Positions 1 to 11,504 of a stretch of 64,000 nucleotides of DNA are shown one piece after another; positions within the stretch are counted from its first letter, which is position 1, and the number at the start of each line of letters is the position of its first letter. Made by a program: the position numbers and the translations under genes. The notes under the pieces are model-generated. The model saw only the letters and a program-made list of their open reading frames with translations. It had not been told where the DNA came from and made no database searches. The stretch comes from Rhizophagus clarus (lineage: Eukaryota; Glomeromycota; Glomeromycetes; Glomerales; Glomeraceae). The stretch is from contig BLAL01000278.1 of NCBI GenBank assembly GCA_015698045.1, positions 992,001 through 1,056,000 on the forward strand, in the 5' to 3' direction.

Positions 1-59
1 CAATCGAATCGATAATTCAATTGTGATAAAACACAATATATATATACGTATATTTGCTA

Positions 60-540
<481 letters not shown>

Positions 541-1499
541 ATGACCGCTGTATTGCCTACTGTATTATTTGAGTGTAGTTTACATGGTCATATTAGTAAC
601 AAGTTAAAAGCGAAATTATTAGATAGATTAATAGGAATTTGTGGGACTCATCCTATACCAATCTTTGAACACGAAATTGGGTTTATACCAACAAGTTAAT
701 TATACTTAATTTTTGAACAATAAATAAAGAGATATATATAATAATCAAAGAAATTATTAATTTATAGTACAGACGACGGAAGGACCTCATCGAAATGAGG
801 ATGTTTTATTAAGATTAAAATCACCAATTGAAGAGGACGATTTAACCAAACGACAATGGTATATTTATTATTATAAAAACATATTCACAAATTTTGATTT
901 AATATATATTTTAAAATTTTTAAATTTAGGACGTTATGTCAATTGGGACATCCGGAAACAAGAACAGGCAGAACTGTTACGGTTAGACCTGTATTATATT
1001 CAAAAATTTCAGTTGGAGATGCACTTAAATTTATGACAGTACTTGGATACAGGTTGGAAACAAAATTTTTTTTGTTAAATCGTTTCGAGTTGAATAATAA
1101 TCATTTTAATATACCGTTTAGTTACACATTCGAATATGCTAAGAAAGGAATTATATTTACATATCGTGATATTTTAAAAATAAGTATTACGCAAATCTTC
1201 AAGGTATCTAATCTAAACCTTTACTTTTTAAACCTTTTTCTTTTATTTTCCTTACTAGTGGTTACAAATTAATAAATAACATGATCTAATAGTTGGAAGT
1301 CCAGCATGACGTATCGAAATTAACACCGTTCGACCCAAAAGAAAATTGGATAGTAGAAGTAACGACAATACCAGTACAACAAGATCAAGTAGATGCTTAC
1401 TGCTTAGAATTGAAATATTTCGGTGATTCTTTGGAAGGCATCTTGAATTTATTCCATGTTGAACATTTAGTTTTGCAGAATAAAATTCATTATTCCTAA
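541..1499 (+). CDS. MED18: Mediator complex subunit 18 (MED18/SRB5), 5 exons
   Basis: Reconstructed exons are 541-694, 768-858, 930-1052, 1122-1203 and 1293-1499, giving 218 aa (human MED18 is 208). All junctions are GT-AG and keep phase. Family-like stretches are LRLKSPIEEDD in exon 2, VGDALKFMTVLGYR in exon 3, FEYAKKGIIF and ISITQIFK in exon 4, and WIVEVTTIP plus a final helix in exon 5. MED18 forms a beta-barrel in the Mediator head with MED20 and MED8 and helps regulate RNA polymerase II initiation in the nucleus. The third intron (1053-1121) is 69 nt with no stop, so its retention would also stay in frame. An upstream in-frame ATG at 496 would add 15 Lys/Phe-rich residues; 541 was chosen because it fits the family N-terminus. 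Confidence 0.85.
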
Positions 1500-3072
1500 A
1501 TAAGAAATATTTTTGGTTTAAACGACTTTATAACTGATAGGCAAGTAACTGTTTGATTAAGTAATATGTTTGATTAAGTAATAAAGATATTATTAGACGA
1601 TTTTTTTTTTCCAATGATAAGTATGAATTTGTACGTTTTTTCGGCGAATAACGGGAAGTCCGCTGATCATCAGTCATCACCTGATTCCATCTGGTAGGTG
1701 GTAAATCTCATAATTTAACAATGCATGAATGAATGATAGTTGACATGAAAATAATTTATTTAAATTGTCATAGAATATTACGCCCCATTGACATTACTAT
1801 TTTGTTAAATTGACTCATAATGAAATTTTTTTTTTTTTTTTTTTTTTCAAAATAAATCAGGCTATTTTTCTTGTGTGGGGGGTATACAATAATAAACAAA
1901 TAAATTTAATTATCAGATTTTTTTACATGCGAAGGATGCAACAAAACGTGACAAATTGTCATACTGTACATTTGCAGATCATCTTTTACTAATATGATTA
2001 AATATGATTAAAAAGAGTAAAAGACGTAATCTAGAAGTTTGGAAGGCTAATCATTATGTTATTTGATTTGTTCTTCAACAATAATGTAAAGGATAATAGC
2101 GTGCTTTGAATGATAACATAATTCTACATTATATTCTCATTGGATCTTAAATGCTAATCGGTTTAGCTCCGATCTTAATATTGGATCTCATGCATTTTTT
2201 TGGGGCAGTGCAAAAATTTAAGTTCATACTTGTTTAAATAAGATATATTTTATTGTATTATAAATTCATGATTAAAGAATATCCGGTATTAGTAATCATC
2301 AAAAGGATTTTATATATACAAAGTTTCAGACTAAATAAATTTTATCTTATGATAACCCGTGTATAGCAGAACCCATTTAATTATTTCTTGTAAAGTAACG
2401 TTAAACAAGTTTAAACCCCTGCTGGTATGATAACTAACTGTGACACACTATTGAATTACTTTTCCGAACCTTTCCCGACCACTCTTAAAAGGTAAAATGT
2501 TTGATTTTTTATGGAAATATGATTATTCTCATGTGATGAATTATTTTTCTAGATGGATTTCTTTTCTCTGTAAAGAAAAAAAAAAAATTTTTTTTTTTTT
2601 GATATAGATGATGTTAAATTATCTTTATTTTCTTGTGCTCAAGTAGAATCTGATAAACTTTAATAGGAAATGTGGCTATTAAAAATTTTAAAAAAAATAT
2701 TACAAGGAACAGCTATAGGAATAATTCGTATCGGGATCTGATAAGTCCTCTTTTGACATAGCAAAGTGATGTGTGGATGAGCGCATGCCGTAAATCTAGC
2801 CGTAATTGGAAATTTCAAAAAAAAAAGAATCTGATAAAAAAAAAAAGTATAATACAAAGTCACGCTTTTTTCCTTATTATACTCGGAGATCTTATTTTAA
2901 TTGTACTTAATATATATTGTACTATATAAAAAAAAAAAAAACGGTTATAAATATGACCCACTTTCGAAAAAAAAAAAAGAAAAAAAAATTTTTTTTTTCC
3001 TCCAAATTAAAATTAATCGATCTTTAATAATAATAATAATTACTCACATATGTACATAATAAATTCATTACT
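1500..3072. other. Intergenic, no gene seen
   Basis: About 1.6 kb lies between MED18 and the AIM32-like gene. I see homopolymer T and A runs (about 1828-1847, 2577-2600, 2929-2942 and 2967-3000) and short open frames with no recognisable protein. The stretch near 2150-2200, with repeated GATCTTAATATTGGATCT-like words, looks like a fragment of a dispersed repeat. Confidence 0.5.
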
Positions 3073-4421
3073 ATGAAAAACTTATTATCACATCAATTAA
3101 TAACAACTTTAAATAAAAACATTCAATTATTTGCACCAATCTTAATATTATATACTATAATATTATTAATTTTTATAATAATTTTAAAAATGCCAAAACC
3201 AATTTATCGTATTAGTACAAAATTATTTAATATAATTTCTTCCTCATTTTCATCATCTCGTTCTATGTCGTTATCACCATCTTCTTCTTCTTCTTCGTCT
3301 CCTTCAGAAAAAAATCAATCAACTTTACCTTCACCACCTCAGCCTCAGCCTCAGCCTCAACCTCAACCTCAACCTGTTAGTGAATTTCCTGATGCTGAAA
3401 CTGCTGCTCGTTTACAAACTGTCCCTTCTCCAAATGAATTAATATCTTTTGATGAATTACAGCAATTGGAAAAACCTGATGATGATCCATGTTTGAATTG
3501 TTTGAATCCTTGTGATTCTCATTCTAATTATCCATCTTATTTGAAAATTGATTATGATTCTCCTTTATATAATACTGTTAAACCATACATTAAACATGTT
3601 TTAATATCAACTGGAAAAGGTGATTGGGAAACAAATATTGAAGATGAAAGTGATAGTTTTGCTGCAAATTTACATAAAGTTATTAAAGATATTAAATTAA
3701 ATGAAAAAGTAAAAGGACAACAACATGAAGAACATGAAAATACTGACCATTCAAGAGTTATAATCACTAATTCTTCAAGAGTAAATGATTCATTATCTTC
3801 AAAAGGAAATGATATATTAATATTCCCTGAAAATATTTTAATTAAAGATGTTACTACTAAACAAGTTACGGACTTTTATAAAAGATTTTTATTACCAGAA
3901 AGTGTAGGAAATTATTCGGATAATAATGATAATTTTATAATTGAAAAAATGCCTTATAAAGCTGTTATTGTAATTTGTTCTCATAAACGAAGGGATAAAC
4001 GTTGTGGTATTACTGGTCCTTTGTTAAAAGAAGAATTTGATAAAATCTTGAAAGAAAAAGGATTGGATCCCGAAACACGTAAAAATGATGGTGTTGGCGT
4101 TTTTTTAAGCAGTCACACTGGAGGTATGTATATATAAAAATATTATTTTTTTTTTTAAAAAAAAAAAAAAATTGTATAGAGAAAATCCCATTCAAAATTT
4201 CTAAATTTCTGATTTTTTTATTTTTAGGACATCGATTCGCCGGTAACGTTATCGTGTATAAAGAAGGAAAAGGAATATGGTACGGAAGAGTTATACCTTG
4301 TCACGCTAAAAGCATAATAGAACATACTATAATTGAGGGAAAAGTGATTAAAGATTTGTATCGAGGTTCAATGAATGGTAGTTTTGCTCCTGGTTGTGGT
4401 GGAAGAAATTTTGATTGGTAA
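3073..4421 (+). CDS. AIM32: AIM32/Apd1-family thioredoxin-like [2Fe-2S] protein, 2 exons
   Basis: Exons are 3073-4123 and 4228-4421 (GT-AG), giving 414 aa. The body matches the sucrase/ferredoxin-like (Apd1/Aim32) family. After a low-complexity Ser-rich and Pro-Gln repeat leader (residues about 60-100) come CLNCLNPCDSH, YKAVIVICSHKRRDKRCG and SSHTGGHRFAGN. The four expected cluster ligands are visible: C302 and C311 (spacing 9), H348 and H352 (spacing 4), the 2Cys-2His pattern described for Apd1. The intron falls inside the HTGGH motif. Aim32 is mitochondrial in yeast. Here the first ATG gives a hydrophobic, membrane-like segment (residues 18-38). A second in-frame ATG at 3190 would instead give an Arg/Ser-rich, acid-free leader resembling a mitochondrial presequence. 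Which start is used is unresolved. Confidence 0.85.
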
Positions 4422-4830
4422 ACTTAAAATAATAACTTAGACACAAAGACATTTTTTTTTTTTTTTACTTTCTCCTAATATAGAAAAGTATAGCATTTAG
4501 TTACAGCATAGACAAATCGAATATATTATTAATAATTAATTGTAAAGAACACTGCATCCTTTAAAAAAAAAAAGACTTTATAAAATTGTGTGTTATAATT
4601 AACACGTGTAAATCAAAATAAAATAAAATAATTTTTTTTTAAAAACTCTTAAAATTCAAGATTTTCGCAAAATTAATCAACACGCATATGGTACCGACCG
4701 ACCGATTTAAAAAATTCACACGATATCATCCAATCATTTTTTTTTATTAAAAAAAAAATTTTTTTAATATACAATCTGATTACAGTTCTTTTAAACATAT
4801 GATTTTCGATCTTTTTTTTGTTTTTGAAAA

Positions 4831-6888
4831 ATGGCTTCGGTAATTTCCATTCAACCTGAAGTAAAAAAAAAAAAAACTCAACCGAGTCGTAAAGGAAAAA
4901 AGGCTTGGAGAAAAAATGTTGATATTACTGAAATAGAAAAGACGTTAGAAGGGATAAGAGACGAAGAGAGAATTACTGGGTTTGTATAAAAAAAAAAAAA
5001 AAAAAAAAATGCTCATTATTACCATTAAATTGTTTATAAATTAAATTAATTTATTCTTAATATTATCATGATATTTGTCTTTCAATATTAGAGGAAGAAT
5101 CCGTGATTTACCCGATGAAAAAATTTTTAAAATTGATACATTGGGTGAACCTGATGGTAAATTGTTATTTTATGTTAAGTGTAATTCATTCTAAAAAGAT
5201 AAAAACGCTAATTCATAATTCCATCTTTTTTTTTTTATATATAAAGAAAATAAAGTTGGAAAAAAAAGTAAAAAATTTGCCAAATTAAAAATCGATCAAA
5301 TAATGGAAAATAATAGTAAAATTCCTGCAATATTTTCAAAATCAAAAAAAAAAAATGATAATAAAAAACATAATGTATCAAAATATAATAAAGTCAAATC
5401 AGAAGAATCAAAAGAATCAGAAAAATTAGAAGAATCAGAAGAATTGACGACTACTGAAAATTCTGTACCTACCAAAAATTTATTAAAAACTGGTGAATAT
5501 GATATATGGGATGAAGAAAGTATGATTAATTTAGTTATTTAGTTAATTTTTAGGAATAATTTTTTGATTTTGGCTTGATAAAAATTAATAATTATGATTA
5601 TTTAGAATCTGATGAATCATTTCAAAGTGATGACTCTGATCTCTTGCGCCCAATGAAGAAACGAAAAATTAAGGTGAATTAATCATTAAGTCTATTGTTA
5701 AAATTAATTCGTTTAATAATTAAAAAAAATTATTTCTTGATTTGAAAGCCACCACCAACTATAAATATGAAACCATCTGATACTATTCCAGCTGTACATG
5801 TTCCGCATCCAGGAGCTAGTTATAATCCAAAATTTGAGGATCATCAGGTTTGTAATATTTACAAATTATATTTACTTTCATCCTAACATAGGAGCCACTG
5901 CTAATGAGCTTCAAAGATTAGTCTCAGAGACTAACTTAGTAGCCTAGTAGTTATATTTTATATATCTGAATGAAAATTATTACACATAAAAAATTTACAA
6001 TAATATTGTTTTATTAAATTTATCAAAAAGTCTCTACTTAAAATTGCTCATGAGGAAGAAGTAATCAAATTACAGAAAAAGGAAAAATTGCAATCTCAAC
6101 TTCCTGTATTATCTGAAACAAATCCAGAGGATGTGGTGGATGAACATATTGATGATGAAAAATCTTCAGAGGGTGAAGTTGAGGATAATGAAGGAAATGA
6201 TGAAGTGATCATAAAACGAGTTCAAAATCAACATAAAAAAACAAGGACAGAACGAAATAAAGAAAAAAGAAAATTTGCCAGATTAAAGGAAGAACAAGAA
6301 AGAAAAGCTAAGAAGGAATTTAGAAGAGAATTGGAAAAGTAATAAAAATTTATTTATTCAATAATGTCTCAGACAAAAAGAAAATTTTAAACTTTATAAT
6401 TAATATTTAGGCTTCCGGAGATAATTCAAAGCGTCAATAATGAACTTACGGAACGTGAGAAACAGCAAGCTGAAAAAGCAAAGGCAACTGAAGAAAAAGC
6501 AAACTTACCTTTGAAGAAGATTGGAAAATATCCGTATGTAATTTATTTATATCTGGTAAAATTTAAAATATTTTATCTACTATAAATATACTTTTTATTA
6601 TAATTTAGAGTTAAAAAATTGCCGATTGATGTACAACTTCAGGAAGAGCTGTCTGAATCATTAAGAAAATTAAAGGTATTGTAATTTTTAATATACGAGT
6701 ACATTTTGAACAAAATCTAATAAAATTCAACATTCTTAAACGAACAGCCAGAAGGCAACTTATTTCGCGATAGGATGATTAGTTTGGAGGAACGCAATAT
6801 AATAGAACCTCGAGTGAAGGTGAAAAAGAGGAAACGAAAATATAAACTTAGAGAATTTGAGAAGAGTTCTTACAAGAATTTAAATTAA
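4831..6888 (+). CDS. NOP53: Ribosome biogenesis protein NOP53 (GLTSCR2), 9 exons
   Basis: Exons are 4831-4979, 5092-5156, 5247-5519, 5606-5673, 5749-5847, 6031-6338, 6411-6533, 6609-6675 and 6748-6888, all GT-AG and in phase, giving 430 aa. Family landmarks in order are SRKGKKAWRKNVD near the N-terminus, RIRDLPDEKIFKIDTLGE, VPHPGASYNPKFEDHQ in the centre, a long Lys/Glu-rich helix with RTERNKEKRK, and a basic C-terminus. NOP53 is a nucleolar 60S assembly factor; in yeast it recruits the Mtr4-exosome to trim the 7S pre-rRNA. The AIM-like motif of the yeast protein (consensus LFxVD) is replaced here by IFKID in exon 2, which fits the position. It is convergent with the NADH kinase gene, 259 bp apart. 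Confidence 0.9.
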
Positions 6889-7147
6889 AAGATAGAGTAA
6901 ATAATAATCATGGTTTCCTTAGTATAGACTATAGGAGTTCGATAACAATTAATATTTATTAAAAATTCTCCTCATATTTTTATATTCAACATATCTTTCT
7001 GCCACCATTATTAAAAATGATTTTTTCTTTTAATAATTTTTTTTTTTTTAACAAAAAATAAGTCTTATTTATTAAATTTTTTCCTGAAATCAATCACGAA
7101 TTCCAAAAATAATTATTAAGATAAAGAAAACTTTCAAAAGCATATTA

Positions 7148-9460
7148 TCAAACAAATCCGTGTATAAGTAATTGCTTATTTACAAAGTTTTGGTTCCACT
7201 TTAATAAATCATTAATATCCTTAACCCAATCAACCCCTTCATCAATTCTGTTCACGCAAGGAATTGGATAAGGTGACATTTGTACCTATTAAATAATAAT
7301 TAAACTTTCATAATCTATATATTTATTTTTTTAAAAAAAATTGAATTAAAATTATATAATCTTACCTCTAACCATTCTCCCTTATCCAACATGCATATTA
7401 CTCTTCCATCCACTGTAACTTCTGTTGGAGCACGGCTTTCTTCACCAATCTAGGAGTTTTTATAAATATTTTCAAAATGAAAAGAATATAATTGAAATTA
7501 CGTAAATTACATACTGATAAAGCTTACCCTTAGTTGTATTTTTACATTTGGTGGCAATAAAACAGGTCGAAAAGAAAGTGACCTTGGACAAATAGGGGTA
7601 ATAATGAGACTTTGCACAGATGGGTGGATTATAGGACCTCCTATATTAATTTGCAATCCAATACATTTAGTTTTCTAATTTTAATTTATGAGTATCCTTT
7701 TTGGATTCTGGCATTATCAATAAAAAAAATAATTCTTATCAATAATATTTCGAGCATAAAAACGCACCCGATTTGTACCTTGAGTTACTTATCCCTTCAA
7801 TGGTAGGATTCATTATTAATCAATAAAATTCAGACAAATCTTTGTTCAAACCATTGAAGAGATAAAATATTTTCCACTGATATATGCCAGGTCAATATTC
7901 AGTTCTTTTAAAACTTCTACCCATAAGTAAATAAATAAGAAAACATGCCAGCTGATAATGAGTATGCTGTTGAACCTGTAGGAGTACCAATTATTAACCC
8001 ATCTGCCTAATTAAAAAAGTGAAGATGCATATGATTAGCTATAAAATTTCATGGTATTCCTGTAATTTTTTTTCTCTTAAAAGATAGAACATTTGGTACT
8101 GCCGCTGACGTTGATGATGAAGCACCATTAAATAATTTACCACAGCATCTGTTAAGAATTGTCCATCCACGAAGCATTCGATGGCAGTAAGGTGTGGATA
8201 ACGCCCTCGATGTAAATTTACTTCATTCATGGATTGTAAATCGCCTGATTAAAAAAATACATTATCTAATTCATAACCATAATTTAATAAAATTTTACGC
8301 GGTATATAGCCATAATTACCAATCTCAATGCCATCATTCGAAATTCTTTTTCCTTCTGTGTTCCACATCGAACAAGAAAGTCTCATGCGAAGTAGCAGCG
8401 AGACGCTTCCTTTGATAACATCTTCTAACGCAGATTTGTAATGTTGCACGTCTATCCAATTATATTACATCAGTAAAGGTATTCTAATACGATAATAAGT
8501 GTTGTTTGTTATTCGCAAAAGTTTATTAAGGATACGAAAAGGAAGCAGAAATCCTAATGTTCCCATCGAGAACGATATAACCGGAGGAACACATCGATTA
8601 AAAAGTGATGAAACGTGAAGAATTGTTCCATCACCACCTATTGTTACAACAAAATCTACAATACGTGAATATTCATCTTCACATTCTAGATTTTGTTTTT
8701 TTTTTAAAAAAAAAAAAATATCAATTAGTTCAATTTATATATAAAAATGTTTTTAATTAAAATCACTTACCTTGTGGAATAACGTACACGTAAGGTAATT
8801 CATTTTCAAATTTTTTAGCTACCTCAGGTTCAACAATGACATTTATATTAGGATGAGATTCATGTAACCAACTGAAGAATTTTTTGTCGAAATAAGTTTT
8901 AACGATTTAAATAAATCATATGTAGGAAAATTTTTTCGGACGTACTTTGCAATTTCCAAGAGTGCCTTATCAGTTGATTCAGTAAACGGTTTTTTCACAA
9001 TCAGAACCGAACGTGGAGGTTCTGTCCACCTTAATTGATAATTTACTCTAAAAAAAAAAAAAAAAAAATATGAATTTCCCAATTTTTTTCTTAATTGTAA
9101 CGTAAATAAATGAAATCCATTTACCCGTATGTTGAACCGAAAATTTCTTTAATTTCTGTGGAGGCTCTTTCGGTCGTTGTTGACATTTGAGGTATATCTT
9201 TATAATCAATATAAAATTAAGTTTAAACTTTAAACTTTAAATATACGTAAAAGAAAAAAATAATTACCAGATTTTTTTCCAATTTTACTCAATAGTAATT
9301 CTACTTTGTCGGGTAATTCCTTCGTATTTGAATAATAACGAAAATTGATAAAATGCTTTTGTGAGTTCGAAAAAGGAATGGTATGACATAATACACGTCT
9401 ATTATAGTTTGCAGTATTAGTGAAGAGTTTAAATAAAGGAATCGCCCGTCTAAAAGACAT
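7148..9460 (-). CDS. POS5: Mitochondrial NADH kinase (POS5-like), 11 exons
   Basis: Exons (high to low coordinate) are 9460-9268, 9197-9125, 9047-8946, 8871-8771, 8685-8536, 8451-8320, 8244-8141, 8006-7949, 7640-7528, 7449-7366 and 7285-7148. Phase is kept throughout and the product is 415 aa (yeast Pos5 is 414). The first 45 residues are Arg-rich with almost no acids, as in a mitochondrial presequence. NAD-kinase motifs are VVTIGGDGT (residues 169-177), NEVNLHRGR (from 257), GTPTGSTAYS (292-301) and VDGR late. The enzyme phosphorylates NAD(H) with ATP to supply matrix NADPH. The eighth intron appears to use a GC donor (GCATGT) with an AG acceptor, because no GT donor keeps the SAGGPI motif in frame. 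The gene is head to head with the MerT-HMA gene, 153 bp between starts. Confidence 0.9.
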
Positions 9461-9613
9461 GAAAAATAATTTTAAAAAGCTCAATCTATAAAAATTTCAT
9501 CTAGCATCTAATCAAATGCGTCAGTTAAATCTGGTGATCTGTGTTACAACATAATAAATACGTGTCGTTTCCAAAATCCAAATTTCTCTTTTCAAAACTA
9601 TTTTTTATACAAT
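9461..9613. promoter_or_regulatory. Divergent promoter between POS5-like and MerT-HMA genes
   Basis: The 153 bp between the two start codons must carry the promoter or 5' leader of both genes. The sequence is AT-rich. A TTTTATACAATATG context precedes the + strand start. No specific transcription-factor site was identified. Confidence 0.4.
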
Positions 9614-10201
9614 ATGCAATCTAAAAGTACCTTGTCTTCGGATAAATCATCATATATTTGGGCAATTACTACCGGTCTTCTAAGTTCAAGTTGTTGTATT
9701 ATACAACTAGTCCTTAACTTATTCTCGATCAGCTGTGCAGGATTCAGTATTTTAACACCATATCGACCAATATTTCTATCTTTTACCACGATCCTAATAT
9801 TATATACGATATCTAAATATGGAATAAATTCGAAACGAACTTTAGTCACATTGCTGATTTCATTATCTCTATCATCGTCTCCAGAAATAGTTTCTTTATA
9901 TAATCAAGGACGAATTACAACATCATCATTTAGTTCAGAGAGACCTTTAACGAAAGAAATTGAAATATTTATTGTTCAAATAAATGGAATAAGTTGTGAG
10001 GGATGTGCTAATAGAATTAAAACGCAATTTGATTCTAAACCTTTCGTAATAGATTCAAAAGTTTATTTTAATAATCAATCAGCTATTGTTAGTGTTATAC
10101 CTGGTAATTATAAGTCAATTGATATTGAAACCTGGGTGAAAATGGTGGATTTCAAATACGAAGCAAAAGTTATTCAACAATATATTGAGAATAAATACTG
10201 A
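9614..10201 (+). CDS. MerT-like membrane protein fused to a heavy-metal-associated domain
   Basis: A single-exon ORF of 195 aa. Residues 14-47 form a first membrane helix carrying a vicinal Cys pair (C27, C28) in SSSCCIIQLVLN, followed by C41 and LTPYRPIFL (47-55). This closely resembles TM1 and the following turn of bacterial MerT mercuric-ion transporters. Two more hydrophobic stretches follow (about 53-69 and 76-90). The C-terminal third is an HMA/MerP-like domain with GISCEGC (C128, C131), the classic metal-binding loop. Bacterial MerT moves Hg(II) inward after MerP hands it over, and MerTP fusions exist. Metal binding is predicted from the Cys pairs; the metal is unknown. The second cytoplasmic Cys pair of canonical MerT is absent. 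Regulation may be shared with the divergent NADH kinase gene. The domain calls are fairly firm; function and origin (possible lateral transfer) are inference. Confidence 0.75.
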   Translation: MQSKSTLSSDKSSYIWAITTGLLSSSCCIIQLVLNLFSISCAGFSILTPYRPIFLSFTTILILYTISKYGINSKRTLVTLLISLSLSSSPEIVSLYNQGRITTSSFSSERPLTKEIEIFIVQINGISCEGCANRIKTQFDSKPFVIDSKVYFNNQSAIVSVIPGNYKSIDIETWVKMVDFKYEAKVIQQYIENKY

Positions 10202-10575
10202 TGATAGTAACTATTTATGTTCTATTTCATCATTTTGACTAAGAATTTTGATCATTGATTGTCGAATCATTATTTGAAAAAGAAAGTAGAAAATTTTATT
10301 ATTATTATATAATAATAATAACCAAGTAGATTTTAGAGTTAAAATTGACTCTTTTAATTGGCAAATACAAGAAAGAGAATTTGTATAAATAATTAATTAA
10401 TTTGATTACTATAATAATACGAGACTTCTATAAATTATGAGTAAGAATAAAAGAAAAAAGTTTTTGAAATATACAAGTCTATTATAAATGTTTATGTACG
10501 GGAGAGATAATTAGATCGATGTAACAAATTATATATATATATATATATATATATAATTATGTAAATAGCCTTATA
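10202..10575. repeat. Intergenic with (TA)n microsatellite
   Basis: This is a convergent intergenic stretch between the MerT-HMA gene and the next ORF. It holds an uninterrupted TA dinucleotide run at about 10530-10555. I see no further structure. Confidence 0.6.
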
Positions 10576-10983
10576 TTACCAATTCCAACCAGCACACCTT
10601 CCAGCACTTTCCTTTCCAACTAGCCACACAGTTTCCCAGTAAAGTATAAGTTGCGAAACAGATTTTTTACAATTTAAAAAAAAGTCTCTGTCTTTAACAT
10701 GTCTATATCGAGATCTTTTTTCGTTAAATGTAAAGGTAGGTGTTGACTTTGGTGAGGAAATGTCTGGAATACCTTCGATAGGCTTCCCTTCAAATAAAGC
10801 GTCAAATACTGAAACGTCTATCTCTTTGTATTGTTGAGTTTGACGTCTGCTGCGACTCACCGGTGGATAAGTTTGGAATCCCTGTTTATTATGCAAAGAT
10901 GAAGGTTTTGACATCATCGTCCGACATACTCTTTGTTTAAGTATTATGGACATTGCAACTGATCGCAATTCACGAACATCCAT
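10576..10983 (-). CDS. Hypothetical protein, 135 aa
   Basis: An ATG-initiated ORF with a normal stop, GC-richer than its surroundings, which supports coding. I do not recognise it. The N-terminal 45 residues are basic and Ser-rich, the middle (YKEIDVSVFDALFEGKPIEG) is acidic and looks folded, and the C-terminus is aromatic and Cys-containing (C106, C130). No membrane segment or signal peptide is evident. The last 20 residues could be read-through into an unrecognised intron. It is convergent with the MerT-HMA gene. Confidence 0.5.
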   Translation of the reverse strand: MDVRELRSVAMSIILKQRVCRTMMSKPSSLHNKQGFQTYPPVSRSRRQTQQYKEIDVSVFDALFEGKPIEGIPDISSPKSTPTFTFNEKRSRYRHVKDRDFFLNCKKSVSQLILYWETVWLVGKESAGRCAGWNW

Positions 10984-11471
10984 CGTTACTTGTTGCTTTT
11001 AAAAATTTTGAAAAATTTTTAAGAAAAAAAAGAAAAAAAAAGAAAGAAAAAAATATGAAGAATTTTATGATTTCAAAAGGATTTCGAGGAAGAGTTAAGA
11101 GTTAATTAAGAGAAGTGTAGATGTTTGGACGGATAATTTAGAAAATGTGATAAAGTACATGAGGCAGAAATGTTTGGGAGTACTTATTTGATTTCTTTTT
11201 TTTCATATAAAATCTTTTACAATTTTGGGTTAATTCGTCATGTGTTGCAAACAAAAATCCTTTTTGTATTGGGAGAAAAGGATTTACTGTAATTTGACTG
11301 TAAATAACACTTCAAATATTAATCAGTCACAACATTTAATACCACACAATAATGTATTACAAATGGTACAAATGATACACAATCTCACCTGTTCATCTCG
11401 GCCGGCGATTTACCAAAGCATGCCATTGTTATTATACGTCAATTTTATTTTAATAATAAAATATATGAATG

Positions 11472-11504
<33 letters not shown>

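Noticed and set aside
2660..2863. 67-codon minus-strand ORF
   Set aside because: Composed around A/T runs, no start context or family resemblance, isolated.
9598..9849. Minus-strand ORF opposite the MerT-HMA gene
   Set aside because: It overlaps a gene with recognisable metal-binding motifs and has no family resemblance itself.
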